The notes under the pieces were generated by a model. The model had not been told where the DNA came from, searched no databases, and saw only the letters and a program-made list of their open reading frames with translations. Position numbers and translations under genes: made by a program. Shown here in pieces: positions 13,839-24,966 of a stretch of 64,000 nt of DNA (position 1 is the first letter of the stretch; each line of letters opens with the position of its first letter). The DNA is from Brachionus manjavacas (Eukaryota > Rotifera > Eurotatoria > Ploima > Brachionidae): assembly GCA_019054805.1 (NCBI GenBank), contig JAHQIY010000011.1:67001-131000 (forward strand). The letters are read 5' to 3'.

Positions 13839-14511
13839 ATGTTCACTCTTATATCAGGACTTTATGAATATTTGACACAAAAAGATGACTATTTTATTCT
13901 TTTGCTCGGACTCGACAATGCCGGAAAAACCACTTATCTCGAACAAGTGAAGACAAAATTCACTGCCAACTACAAAATGATGAATCCGGCAAAAATAACC
14001 TCGACTGTGGGTTGTAACATTGGTAAAGTTGAAATCGCAAATGTGCGCTTAAACTTTTGGGTAAAAGTTTTTCAGAAAAATTTAAAACTTGTTGTTTTAA
14101 AAATAAAAATAATTTTCTAAATAGGATTTGGGAGGTCAAGAAGAATTGCAGTCTCTTTGGGATAAATATTATGCTGAATCCCACGGAATAATTTATATGA
14201 TCGATTCTACGGACCGAGATCGACTTGAGGAGTCATGGCTCGCTTTTGACAAGATGATCCAGAACGAACAGCTCGTAGGCCTTCCACTGTTAGTCGCATG
14301 CAATAAACAAGATCTGAACGATTGCATGAGTGTGCCAGAGATAAAAAAAATGTTTAACAAGAGCGCAGCAAATATTGGTGTGAGAAATTGTATGGCAACT
14401 GCGACAAGTGCTCTAACTGGCGAAGGAGTTCATGAGGGCATAAATTGGATGAAAGAATGCGTCGAAAATAACGCAGTTAAACGACCACCCAAGGAATCAA
14501 AAATTGCTTAA
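13839..14511 (+). CDS. ARFRP1: ADP-ribosylation-factor-related GTPase (ARFRP1)
   Basis: Exons 13839-14060 and 14125-14511 join in phase (TTTTGG | GATTTG) across a 64-bp intron and give 202 residues; human ARFRP1 has 201. The P-loop GLDNAGKT is at 24-31, the DLGGQ switch II motif at 75-79, NKQD at 134-137 and an SALTGEGV guanine-specificity loop follows. The N-terminal LISGLYEYL matches ARFRP1 rather than ARF or ARL, which begin with a myristoylated glycine. Known role: trans-Golgi small GTPase that recruits ARL1 and golgins. An AATAAA lies just after the stop near 14551. The long intergenic AT-rich region upstream shows no clear promoter motif. Confidence 0.96.
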
Positions 14512-15917
14512 ATTTTTATGAAATTTTTTTAAAATTAGTTTTGAGATTTAAATAAAATATTTTTTTATAGAAAATCTGAGCTCAATTTAAATAAATTCTC
14601 TTTATTCGCTTTTCTATTAGTTCAATAATAAAATCAAGCTATCTTATTTAAAGAATCATTGTTGTATTAATTTATAAAAAATAAAGCAATCCTGGTTAAG
14701 GATAGTTTGAAGTGATGATCATCAGAAATATTTTTCGATCGAGTCTCGATAAATTCTTAAATAATTTGTTTTTTTTTTCTCATAACTTACTTTATTTGGG
14801 ATTTTCAAAATTGAAGAAAGAAATTAGTAAACTTTAATTAAAAAACAAAATTAAAATTCATGCTAAAAAATTATTGTTTTAAAAATAATTCTAAAATTCA
14901 ATGATGACAGACACATCTTCATGAAAAGCGAATAATGCTAAATTACAACTGGGGGTTATGCATATAACATAAAAACACACAAAACTGTCTAGAAATTAAT
15001 TAACAATTAAAAATCTTATACTCGTTTACTAAATATTTTTCTGAAAATAAAATTATTAGGTTAAGAAAAAAAATCAAACAAATATTTTTCTAGTTAAATC
15101 AAGAAAGAAGAAACAGGATGACTTTGTGTAAGTTTCCAATTATTTGTTTATCAATTGATTAGAAGATAAAAAACTAAATTATTTTTGGATAATCTTTAAG
15201 AAAGTTATGAGTATCCAAACAAGACATACCATAAATGTTTCAAAAAAATTTTGGGTTTTTAATTGACCCAAAAAAAAAATTCTAAAGACAAAAAAATTAT
15301 TTTAGTTTGAATGTGTTATATTTTGGGTTTTATCATTAAAAGATTTTACTCTAGTAAACCATTTGTTTCTTCCCCTGATTTTATTTTAATGTAACCGTTT
15401 ATATAGTTTTGGAAATTATCGTGTAGTAGAAAAGGAAAGTTTGATTAGCTTGGCATAACATATGCCCCCATTCTGGAAAAGAATGGCCCCACATCCTCTT
15501 AACAGGCAATCAACCGGTATTCATCTACCACCAAAAGGTGGGACGAAAATTGCTCAACTCCAAACTGTATTTTTTATCAGGCATTAATTTTTGTTTTATG
15601 ATTAAAAGATTTTTTGGATGAGAAAATAAAGATTATCGGCAGTCGGTGTGTTTTTCTTAAAGCTCGAACTTTTTGAAATCAGTAAAGACTTGTGCTTTCA
15701 AAATCCATATAGTCTAAGATGGATTTTTCGTTTGAGCATCTTCCCACAATTAGAATAAAAAGTAAATTTTTTAACATTTAATTGTGAATTTGATCAGATT
15801 CTGAGGCTGCTTCATCCCTCAGTTTTTTTGGAACGTAAATCAATTCATTCATGATAATGGATTCGTAAAGAGTAAACTTTTTATTTACTTTAAAAAATTT
15901 AAGTTAAAATCACTTAA
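14512..15917. other. Non-coding interval after ARFRP1
   Basis: AT-rich with no credible gene. A slightly GC-richer patch at about 15440-15570 (CCCCATTCTGG, GGCCCCACATCC) stands out in composition and may be a transposon fragment, but I could not assign it. Confidence 0.45.
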
Positions 15918-17131
15918 ATGACTATCTGTTTCCGAGTTTATCAAATTAATGTTAGCAATGAGCACTTTAAATATGGATCACAAACACCACTACTTATTGA
16001 GCTGGTTTCTAAAATAATGGAAAAAATGATTAATAATGGAATTGTACCAAATTTTTTGATGTTGGAAAAATTATACCGGTCATTAAAGACGAGAAAAAAA
16101 GCACAAATGATAAATATTCATATTGATTATGTTCGCCCAATCACCATCTCAGATACATTTGCTAACGTCTTTGAGAAACTAGTTCTGAATGATCTTGAAC
16201 GTTCACATCCTGGTATCCAAAACCAATTTGGTTTCAAAATCAATTCTTCTTGCAACCACGCAGTCTTTACTTTAAAAGAAATAATATTAAACTTCACAAA
16301 AAAAAAACCTATTTATGCGATAGATGCTAGTAAAGCATTTGATAAGATAAATAGAACGATTTTATTTAAAAAACTTATAGGAAAACTGAACCCATTAATC
16401 TGGAGAAGTCTAAAAAATTACTATGACAATTCCTTAGTTTATGTTACAAATCAAGATGAAATAAGCAGCATTTTTAAAACCTCAGTTGGCATAAAGCAGG
16501 GAGGCTCATTATCACCGAAACTGTTTTCTATTTACATTGAAGATCTAGTAGAACTAATTGAGAGCGAAAATTTGGGGCTAAAAATTGGCAATCAACTGGT
16601 TGGAGTCATACTTTATGCAGATGATATTTTAATTCTTAGTCAAGAAAAGGAAAAATTATAGAAGGCACTTAAAATATGCGAAGAATACGGTCAAAAAAAT
16701 GAAATTAAGTTTAACCTGGATAAAACATATTAATAATACAATTAATAATTTTTGGTATTAAAAAACAAAGGAACGAAGTGATTGATATTAAAATGAATCA
16801 CAAAAGTATAGAAAAAATTAATAAAATAAAATATATTGGTGTAATGGTCAACTCCAAAAACAATAATAATGATCATGTAGATTCAAGAATTAAAACCACC
16901 ATAAGAAGCTTTTACACTACAAACAAACTTTGCATCACAAATATACAAATGAAGACACGGATAAAAATTATGCTTTTTAAAACACTATGCAGACCGATAC
17001 TTTCCTATGGATGCGAACCTTTAAAGATAAATTCAAGTCATATAAGGAAACTCAAAAGTACAGATGGAACCCTGATAAAAAAAATGCTTCAACTAAATAA
17101 AAAATCGAGAACATCGAAATTAAAAAAATGA
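15918..17131 (+). pseudogene. LINE reverse transcriptase remnant (family B)
   Basis: The frame at 15918-16661 contains reverse-transcriptase motifs in order: VRPITISDTFANVFEKLVL (finger), NQFGFK, IDASKAFDKINR (motif A), SVGIKQGGSLSPKLFSIYIEDL (motif B) and VILYADDILILS (active-site YADD). It ends in a stop, and the connection/C-terminal region resumes at 16778-17131 (NKIKYIGVMV, KTLCRPILSYGCE). The endonuclease half is missing, so this is 5'-truncated and broken. Its 3' side is cut by the minus-strand LINE starting near 17133. It is related to the LINE at 52160-53940. Confidence 0.85.
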
Positions 17132-17132
17132 A

Positions 17133-19110
17133 AGTTTAGAAGACATTGATTGTTACATATGGCAAATGTTTACATAGTTCAGGTTTCAGGAAAAAAGGAG
17201 GAAATAGTAAGGTAGCAATTACACAATGGAGTTGTATATTGAATATATCTTGATTCGAAACCTTTTTTGTATTCCTCCACCAGTCTGACAACCAATGGAA
17301 TAGAATGACTCAGTCCTGTCCCAACATATCTCTCACTCAACTCAAAAAGCCGATTTGAGACTGTTAGTAGTTTAAGTTTATTAAAAGCTTCATGATGCAC
17401 GATGTTGGAGGGAGTATCATATTTTAACTTGAGAATAAATCTGACTGCTGAATTCTGAATTGCTTGTAGTTTTTTGATTTTATTTTCCGAAAATGAATTT
17501 AAGCAAGGAAAATAACAGTTTAAAATCGATCCCACTAAAGATTTTTATAAATTTCCTAGTGTGTTTTGAATGAGACCCCATTTTTTATTTGACAGTATCT
17601 TAATAATATTTAGCCTTTTGTTGCAGCGCTCTTTAATTTCGTCTACTAATATATTAAAATTTAATTTAGAATCAAATTTTATACCAAGAAACTTTGATTT
17701 CTTTTTGGTTCATAATTCTGTTTCTATAAATTTTTAAGTTTAGATTATCACTCCCTTTTTTGTACCTAGAGAAGACCACTGAACACGACTTTTCAACTGA
17801 TATCTTCATTTTCCATTTCATAAGCCATTGTTCTAGTTCGTTGGTGTATTTATTAATCTTATTTTCTAGGTTCCCTTTCTTGTTATAAATGAAGAATGTA
17901 ACTAGATCATCTGCGAAAAGCAGAGAGTATTCGTTATTTGTTTTGTTTCTTTTTGGGATGTCATTAATATAAATACTAAATAAAAGAGGACTAATTACTG
18001 AGCCTTGGGTAACACTTGCAATTATTTGATATTCGTCGCTCAAGTGTTCATTCTCGTTTTACTTAAATGTCCTACTATCTAAAAAGGATCTAATCCAGTT
18101 AGTCAAGTAATGAGGTGGATTCATTTTAATCAATTTAAAAAGTAAACCCTCATGCTAAACTCTATCGAAGGCTTTAGAAATATCAAAAAAATGGCCACAA
18201 ACTTTTTTTGTTCTAAATTCTTTTTTTCCAAAAAGGTCTACTTCTCAGTGGGTTTTTTTAATTAAATTTGCTGCTTGAGCTTTTGACAGCGAGTTTTCTT
18301 GAAGTTTTTTCTTACTTTCCTACGTTCTTTTATCAGAATAACAATGTTCGGGGGAATACTGGTTTGTAGATTTCATGAGAAAGATAATGAATGCTTTTAT
18401 GAGAAGCAGATATGAATTTTTCTGTAATTTTATCATTTAGCTGATCTATAGTGAGGGAACTTTCAGGGATAATAATTATTTGAGAATTTAAAATTTCACT
18501 AAATAATTGCCACTTTGCTTTCTTGTAGTTAAATTTTTTAGCTGTTGATTTATTTTCTAATTGATAGCCCAAAGAAATTTATGCTTCGATTGGGAAATGG
18601 TCACTAGTCATGTCTTGACTATTTAAGACATTGAAGTCGGTGATTTCGTCAAATGAAGATGAAACTAAAAAAAGGCTCAAAGTTCAGAAGCACATTGTGT
18701 GGATTATAAAGACTAAATACAACTTATTCATTATTTTTTCCTAAATTTAGTTTTTGCAAAGAAGTTCGGAATTGAGTTCCTCTTAAGAATAATCTTGTAT
18801 AAATTCAATTCCTTCTTTAATTAAAATAGCTACTCCTCCTCCATACTTGTTGCGTGGTTTTGTTACGATTTGATATTTTGAAAATCAAGATAAATATTTG
18901 CCTAACTCAAATCTATCTTTATTTCATTGAGCAAAACAATGTCGGGACATTTTTGAGCTAAAAAATTGCCTAAGAGATGAACCCTACTTGATAAATTAAG
19001 ACAATTCCAGCGTGTAATTACTAACCTGTTCTTGGAAGAAGAATTTATATGTAGAAAATTAAAAAATCTTAAACAAAGCGTCAATCGTCCCTTATTGAGA
19101 GTCATTCAAA
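17133..19110 (-). pseudogene. LINE (family A), endonuclease plus reverse transcriptase, decayed
   Basis: Read on the minus strand from about 19105: an APE-type endonuclease start (WNCLNLSSR, FLAQKCPDIVLLNEIKI), the NKYGGGVAILIK motif near 18830, the SDHFPIE motif near 18600, then reverse-transcriptase pieces: FFDISKAFDR near 18180, the QGSVISPLLFSIYINDIP block and LLFADDL near 17900, and a C-terminal region (SRLFELSERYVGTGLSHS, CNCYL) down to about 17180. Several stops and frameshifts and an internal deletion are present. Other fragments of this family are at 25.3-25.7, 37.7-38.2, 39.0, 44.6 and 44.8-45.9 kb. It ends just downstream of the LRR gene. Confidence 0.85.
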
Positions 19111-19256
19111 TGGAAGAGAAAAAAAATTTGTAAAATATTTTATTAAAAAATATAAATTCTATTTATTCTATTAGAAAATTAAAGGTAAACTAAAAACTAT
19201 AAATAAAAATTAGAAAAAAAAAAGAGGAAAAAAAAAGAAGAATAAAGAAAAAACAA

Positions 19257-20408
19257 TTATGCCTGATTTAGCATTAGGTTTGTGTGATCGCTCTCATTTG
19301 CATTGTGATTCAGTTGATAGTATCTTTTGGTTTGCTTGGGTTTTCTTAACTCATTTAGCTCATGTCGCATAATTCTAATCCGATTGGTTTTGTTTACATT
19401 GTTGGCACAAAAGCAGCACCCACAAATCACGACTAAAACAAAAACAACACTCAACACACAAATCAAAGTCACTTCTCTGAGACTCATGGAATTGGCGTCG
19501 CACGACTTTTCGATTGCGTTGTATGTGCACTTGTGAGACGGATCCTCGGCCTTGAGATCAAAAAAGTGTCGATTGTGGTAGTAGATTGGGCGAGAGCAGG
19601 TCAAGTTTAGACGAAACTTGAGCACTCGATTGACAAAAAAAACATCACAATCGCACACAATCGGATTTTGGTGCAGATTGATGAGCGGAGGCCTGTACAG
19701 CTTGGCTATGGGCGTTATTTTGATGTTGGCAAAGGTGCACGCGTCAATCTTGTCGATGTTGTTGTTGCTCAAGTCGACGAGTTCAATTGAGCTCAGACCG
19801 TTGAATTGATTGGGAGCGATGTACTGGATGCCGTTGCTGGACAAATCGAGGCTCTTCAAGCGTCTACATGGAACAAAATTGTTGCCAGCGAACGACATGT
19901 GATTGTTGGACAAATTCAAGTGCTCCAGCGAGGGCATGTTGTCAAAAACTTTGGCCGCTATTTTGCCTATCTTGTTTGAGCTCAGATCCAAGTGAGTTGC
20001 ATAGAAAAATGAGGAATTGTCGAACGCATCGCTTTCGATGTGTTCAATGGCCAGTCCTCTCAGACTCAGCGATTTTACTTTGAGATTTCGAAAAAGATTG
20101 GCCTTGAGGACGGTGTACTTGGGGTGCGGCCTTTGCTCGCCCGCTCCTTCCCATCCACCGAATTCGATTGTGTAAAATATGAAATCTTGTTCGTCAGTTG
20201 GCAATTTTTTTTTATTCAGATTGAAATCGATGAATTTAGTCCAGTTGCATTTGAGCAGTATTGACGTGTAGTGGTTGTCGATTTGCGACAGAATTGTGTG
20301 AGTGCATACTTTGTCAATGACGAGCATCTCGTACTCGAATGAAGCGAGCAGCACACTGCACGAGCACACCACAACAACAATCAACACACTCAGTTCCAAT
20401 TTCAACAT
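19257..20408 (-). CDS. Leucine-rich-repeat single-pass membrane protein
   Basis: A single-exon frame of 383 residues. A hydrophobic signal peptide occupies about residues 5-22. A cysteine-containing N-terminal region precedes four to five LRRs at about 114-250 with the LxxLxLxxNxI pattern (for example THLDLSSNKIGKIAAKVF and LEHLNLSNNHM). A C-terminal LRR cap has the NPIVCDCDVFF motif and further cysteines to about 303. A transmembrane helix is at about 312-335, then a basic tail of about 48 residues. The topology suggests a cell-surface adhesion or receptor-like protein with a short cytoplasmic tail. I do not recognise a specific orthologue, and no intracellular signalling domain is visible. 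A LINE lies immediately downstream. Confidence 0.85.
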   Translation of the reverse strand: MLKLELSVLIVVVVCSCSVLLASFEYEMLVIDKVCTHTILSQIDNHYTSILLKCNWTKFIDFNLNKKKLPTDEQDFIFYTIEFGGWEGAGEQRPHPKYTVLKANLFRNLKVKSLSLRGLAIEHIESDAFDNSSFFYATHLDLSSNKIGKIAAKVFDNMPSLEHLNLSNNHMSFAGNNFVPCRRLKSLDLSSNGIQYIAPNQFNGLSSIELVDLSNNNIDKIDACTFANIKITPIAKLYRPPLINLHQNPIVCDCDVFFVNRVLKFRLNLTCSRPIYYHNRHFFDLKAEDPSHKCTYNAIEKSCDANSMSLREVTLICVLSVVFVLVVICGCCFCANNVNKTNRIRIMRHELNELRKPKQTKRYYQLNHNANESDHTNLMLNQA

Positions 20409-21729
20409 TGCTTTATCTAAATGTACACAACAATTGTTAATAACAAAGAAGAACGAAATTTTAGTGGCGACAAAGAAAGCAAAATTTAAAAAAAAGAATA
20501 AAGAAAAACTTCAAAGACGTTCTCTCACAGACTCGCACAAAAATCGAATCTATTGCCAAAGACGCTTTTCTAAAACAAACAAGAACAAAATAGCTGCTAT
20601 TTAGATACATTTGCAAAAATATATTATTCAAATTTAATTTTTGTATTGTGGAGGAAGCAATGTTTTGTCGGCTGTTATGTAACTAACACAAACACGTATT
20701 GCTTTGGCCCGCTTTACTTTGTGCCATTATTAATCGATGCTCTTAATCGATGCTAATATTATGCTAAGCTCGAAAAGAAAAGCAGCAGCAGCAACAACAA
20801 CAACAGCAATAGCAACAAAAAATCAATAACTAAAAAACTAGAAGAACAATTTTGCATAAACTGATATCAGGATTTATTTATTTTTTCTAATTGAAATAAA
20901 ATGAAAATTGATTGACTTTGAACAAAAATTTGGTGTAACGAGGCGCCCAATTTGTTTTCTTTTTTTCTTGATTCATGTCGATGAACGTTCAATTCATGGT
21001 TTTTTTCATAGAGTTATTTTTTGAGAATATTTTTGAAAAAATTGAAATATACAGAAATAATTCCTAAAAATTTTTTTTTTTTCCAAAAAAATAATCTTTC
21101 GTAATTTTTCTTAGAAAATAAATTGAAAGTTTTTTTTTTTTTAATTTTTCTTTAATCTACACGAAAAGGAGATGGGGCAATCAGGTCTAAAATAGGACTT
21201 TTTACATTTTTTAACTTTTCTATAGTGATTCTTGTAGATCTTGACGCGCTGATTCCAAATATATGTGTATTTTTTGTCCTAGGTAATTATTTTATGAATT
21301 ATAGCCTTCGGAAGTTTTTAAGGGTATATTAGGTTTTTATGCCATAACTTGGTCAAATTTTATCATTTTTTTATAAAAAATACACCAAAATGCTCAGAAA
21401 AGAGCGAAGAATCTGAAAATAATAGTATCAAGTCAAAAAAATCACGTAAAAAATGAACTATCCTTGAAAAACCAAAAATTGGCTATGCTTCGCTTTAGAC
21501 CCCCCGGGTACCCCCATGTCAAAGGACACCCCCCCAAAAAAAAATGTATTTTTTTCGGGTTGCTCAGTGTCTAAAACATACTAGAAAATCAGATCCTGGA
21601 TTGAAACCCTTCTTGGAAAACTTTTATCTATCAAAGAAGTTTTATTAATCAATTGGTTTAATATTGGAAAAAGCTGGATAAAATAACTTTTTTAAAAGAC
21701 AAAAAATATTTTTTAATTTATTATTTCAA
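20409..21729. other. Non-coding interval upstream of the LRR gene
   Basis: Holds the presumed 5' flank of the LRR gene, a CAG/CAA-rich patch near 20783-20820, and poly-T/poly-A runs. From about 21170 there is non-random sequence (GATTCTTGTAGATCTTGACGC and a C-rich block near 21500-21535 with GGGTACCCCC) that probably belongs to the DNA transposon whose coding remnant lies at 21730-22062. Confidence 0.4.
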
Positions 21730-22062
21730 TTATTCAGTATCTGAAATGTCGTCATCGTTTAAAATTGTATCATAATTTTCAAAATTATCTTGTTTACTGC
21801 AGTCAAAGCAAAAATTATAAAAAGTTTTGCTTTTATTTGATACAATCTTTTTCGAATTTTGTCTTGCAAAGCCTAAGTACCAAATTACACTTGTTACATG
21901 GGAGCAGGCCCCAAAAACCCTTGAACAAGCTTTACAGTCGCAATACCATTCTTGAATCGGAAACAAGTGTAATTTGGTACTTAAGCTTAGGCTACTTAGC
22001 CTTCTGCAAATTGATACATCGCCTACATGAAAACAAAATGCACAATTTGATGTGGCTGACAT
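21730..22062 (-). pseudogene. SWIM-type zinc-motif fragment, likely transposon-derived
   Basis: The 110-residue frame contains CDCKACSRVFGACSHVTSVI then WYLGFAR, which fits the C-x-C-x(n)-C-x-H SWIM pattern found at the C-terminus of many invertebrate transposase-like proteins; an acidic tail (NDDDISDTE) ends it. No catalytic domain precedes it, and its N-terminal part is created by inverted-repeat sequence (a 24-bp segment of the SWIM coding region is repeated in reverse about 65 bp away). I call it a rearranged transposon C-terminus, not a host gene. Confidence 0.55.
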
Positions 22063-22110
22063 TTTTTTAGAGAAAAAAAAATGTCAGCCACATCAAATTG
22101 TGCATTTTAA
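22031..22110. repeat. Near-perfect hairpin with about 32-bp arms
   Basis: Bases about 22035-22068 (AAAATGCACAATTTGATGTG onward to GACATTTTTTT) are repeated as the reverse complement at about 22078-22110, with a loop of about 10 bp. The arms are nearly identical, so the inversion is recent. The left arm includes the apparent start codon of the SWIM fragment. Confidence 0.9.
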
Positions 22111-22267
22111 TTAAAATTATAAACAATTACAACTCTGATTTCACACGACATTAAAATAAAAAACAAATCATCAGACCGCTCGGTACACACTAACATTCTT
22201 TAGAGTATTTTTAAGAGATGTTTGTGGCAATTTTGGTACAAAATGGAGACTAAAATTTAATCCTTAA

Positions 22268-22820
22268 TACTAGAAGCACCAACGAGTCAAAATGACTCTT
22301 TTTCGATTTTTGGCCGCTAAAACTTAAGTCAATTTTTGCTATTTGAGCAAAATTTTTTTTTTCAGCATAAAAATAAGAATAACTTTCTAAATTAACTAAA
22401 CTCAAATTAAAAAAATATTTCCTTTATACAAAATCAAGTATATACTACTAGAAGCACAAATTAAAATTTTGAATTTATCTACAAAATCAATGGATGAGTC
22501 TTAAAATATTAATAAAAAGTATACAAATCTTTAAAAAACTGACTCAAATACTAATACTTGAACGAAGATAAGCAAACTTAAAAAATGCAAAAATTAAAGT
22601 TTGCGTATTTTAAATGAAAGACGAAAAATTGGTTCAAAAAGGAATGAATTCAGTAGAAGATAAAATTTTTGCAAGATACTTTTTTTTAGCCAAATTTTTA
22701 TTTTTACTTAATTAAAATTAAGTGTTGAATAGATTTATCCAAATAATAAATTATTATCCATTTTTATCTATTAGATTCCATTAAAACAAGTCATTTTGAC
22801 TCGTTTTGGTGCTTCTAGTG
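22268..22820 (+). mobile_element. piggyBac-like MITE (copy B), 553 bp, TTAA target site
   Basis: TTAA flanks both ends (22264-22267 and 22821-22824). The terminal inverted repeats are YACTAGAAGCACCAA and, after a two-base gap, CGAGTCAAAATGACT. The TTAA target and CTAGAA-type ends are those of piggyBac elements. No transposase frame is present, so it is non-autonomous. An extra internal ACTAGAAGCAC copy lies near 22448. A truncated copy lies at 10086-10409. Confidence 0.85.
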
Positions 22821-24218
22821 TTAAAAGTTAAACATTATTGATTTTGGTCATCTTTTGTTTTGAAATCATTCTTATATAAATAATCTTAAATAAAACAAAG
22901 TTGAAGAATTCCAATATTTGCGTATTAAACAAAACGTAATTATCTTAATTTTTGGTGCTGCACCAAATGCATAATTCAGAAATATTGTTTTTATTTTTTG
23001 TTTTGAAATCAAGTGATGGTAACGCGTTAAATCAGAAGTTTCAGAGTTTGATGCGTACCTACAATTAGACCATGCGTTAATAATTAAAAATGTTTTGGCA
23101 TGCACGAGATGACTTTGGTGCATGGTCCAAAAGCGTGTCTTAGCTTGTGGTGCGTGTAGTACAATCAAACGAGAGAATACATCATAGAACTATAATGCCA
23201 GCAGTCATGTGCTCTTATCTCTTGATCAATATCTGAAAAATAAAATTATGATATTATTCTATCTATAAATCATATTAAGAATGTAATTTATTGTTTATTA
23301 GATTACATTGGCAAAAGTTATCGTTTAGTAATTTGTTCCAAATTTGAAAAAAAAATCCTTATCAGACTTCAATTGCGAAAAGTTTTCATTGCTAATATTT
23401 ATTTCTATCAAGATCTTTTGAAAATTTCCATTAAATTCTATTTGCTTTTTTATAATTTGAGCCTAACAAATTTTCCAGCGATCGAGCATTTTTTCAACAC
23501 AAACACATAAAACTAATCCAGCCACTTTGGAATAAGTGGTGTTGATTTCAATTCACTCATTGTTCCAAAATCACACGAACTTAAATACTAACATCATTAA
23601 AAGTTTATGCGAAATCTGACATGATCATTGGAATTTACGCAACACATTAAAAGCCCAAAAAATAAGCTTTTTTAAAGTAATTTTTCAAAGAAATTATTTT
23701 CATTTACAAATTAAAAAAAAATTAGAATTTGTGAAAAATCCAATTTTTTAGCCATTTTTCTCAATAAAATTTAGATCCATTATTTATCTATATAAATTCA
23801 ATTTTTTTCTAAATTTTTTTTGCTGGCGCGTTTGTTAATTTTTAAAAGCTCTAATTTTTCATTTTATCACCAATTTTTCTTAATCATTTATTTTTACAAA
23901 TAGCATGTTAAAAATTCTTATTTCATTTAATTATATTGATTATTTGAAAAAATTCAGATTTTGCTCAATTCTCTTAATAAAAAATAAGAAATAATGCTTT
24001 GGTACCGCTATGTTAATAAAAAGAGGTTTATTTTTATAAAACTAAGAGTGTTTTTATTAAAAATTAGCGGTGACAAAAATTATGGGCCATAAAAAAATAT
24101 CTTTAAAAAAGATGCTAATTTTAGTAAATTCCTAGATCCCGTCTTTTTTTTCTAACTGATTTCGGATTTATACCTCAAAATAATTATTTATAAAAGTTAC
24201 TAAACAGCGAAATTTTAA

Positions 24219-24560
24219 GGGGTTGTGAAGTTCGTTTCAATTCGATCATTTCAATTCAGAAAAACTTGAATAACTTTTTTACTAAAAGAGATAATTCAGT
24301 TCTGTAAAATGCTTAATTATAAGCAAATTTGCTTAATGCAGTAAAATAAGTCTGCAAAATACTCTGCAATTTTCTGCATTTTGCACCCCATTAAAAAGTA
24401 TTACAATCAAGTGTGCAATTACATTGCAAGGTTTTTGCAGACATATATTTTTGAATTAAGCAAAGTTGCTTAACCATTGAGCATTTTACAGAACTAAATT
24501 ATCTCTTTTAGTCAAAAAGTTATTCAAGTTTTTCTGAATTGAAATGAACTTCACAACCCC
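24219..24560. mobile_element. 342-bp MITE with about 95-bp inverted repeats and 9-bp target duplication
   Basis: The ends read GGGGTTGTGAAGTTC and its reverse complement, and the arms extend for about 95 bp with a 14-15-bp insertion in the left arm. Exact 9-bp direct repeats AAATTTTAA flank it at 24210-24218 and 24561-24569. A 9-bp duplication is typical of Mutator-like elements. There is no coding capacity. A diverged half copy follows at 24797-24966. Confidence 0.88.
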
Positions 24561-24656
24561 AAATTTTAATATGAATTTTTAAATAACATAGATGTATTTT
24601 TGCTGGACAATAGCTGAGCTTGCATCTATAATATATGAATTCAATTCAAATATTTC

Positions 24657-24795
24657 TTTATTTATTTAAGCCTTGAAACTGTTTACTGTCCTTGTTGATA
24701 TCGCTTCTTGTGGTAGCTTATTCCATGATTCAACAACTCTGCTTGTTAAAAATTGATAACACTATTGATTAACTTTGTTGTTCTACTTTGCCGTG
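24657..24795 (-). pseudogene. LINE C-terminal fragment
   Basis: The minus-strand frame reads FLTSRVVESWNKLPQEAIST then RTVNSFKA and a stop, followed by an AAATAAATAAA tail. This is the well-known C-terminal end of CR1/jockey-like LINE ORF2. The rest is missing, so it is a 5'-truncated insertion. Confidence 0.85.
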
Positions 24796-24796
24796 T

Positions 24797-24966
24797 TGTG
24801 AATTCCGTTTCAATTCGATCTTATCAATTCAGAAAATTTTTAATAACTTTTTTACTAGAAGAGATAATTTAATTCTGTTAAGTTCATTTAATTGTGTGAT
24901 TTGAAGCAAATTTGCTTAATGGACAAAAACAAGTCTGCAATAAACTCTGCATTTTTCTGCATTTTG
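24797..24966 (+). mobile_element. Left half of the 342-bp MITE family
   Basis: Starts with a diverged GTGTTGTGAATTCCGTTTC end and follows the left part of the 24219-24560 element through the TCTGCATTTTTCTGCATTTTG stretch, where it is cut by the next MITE at 24967. Confidence 0.7.

Noticed and set aside
22872..23168. 98-codon minus-strand frame
   Set aside because: No recognisable motif, no splice-supported partners and AT-driven composition; not enough to call a gene.
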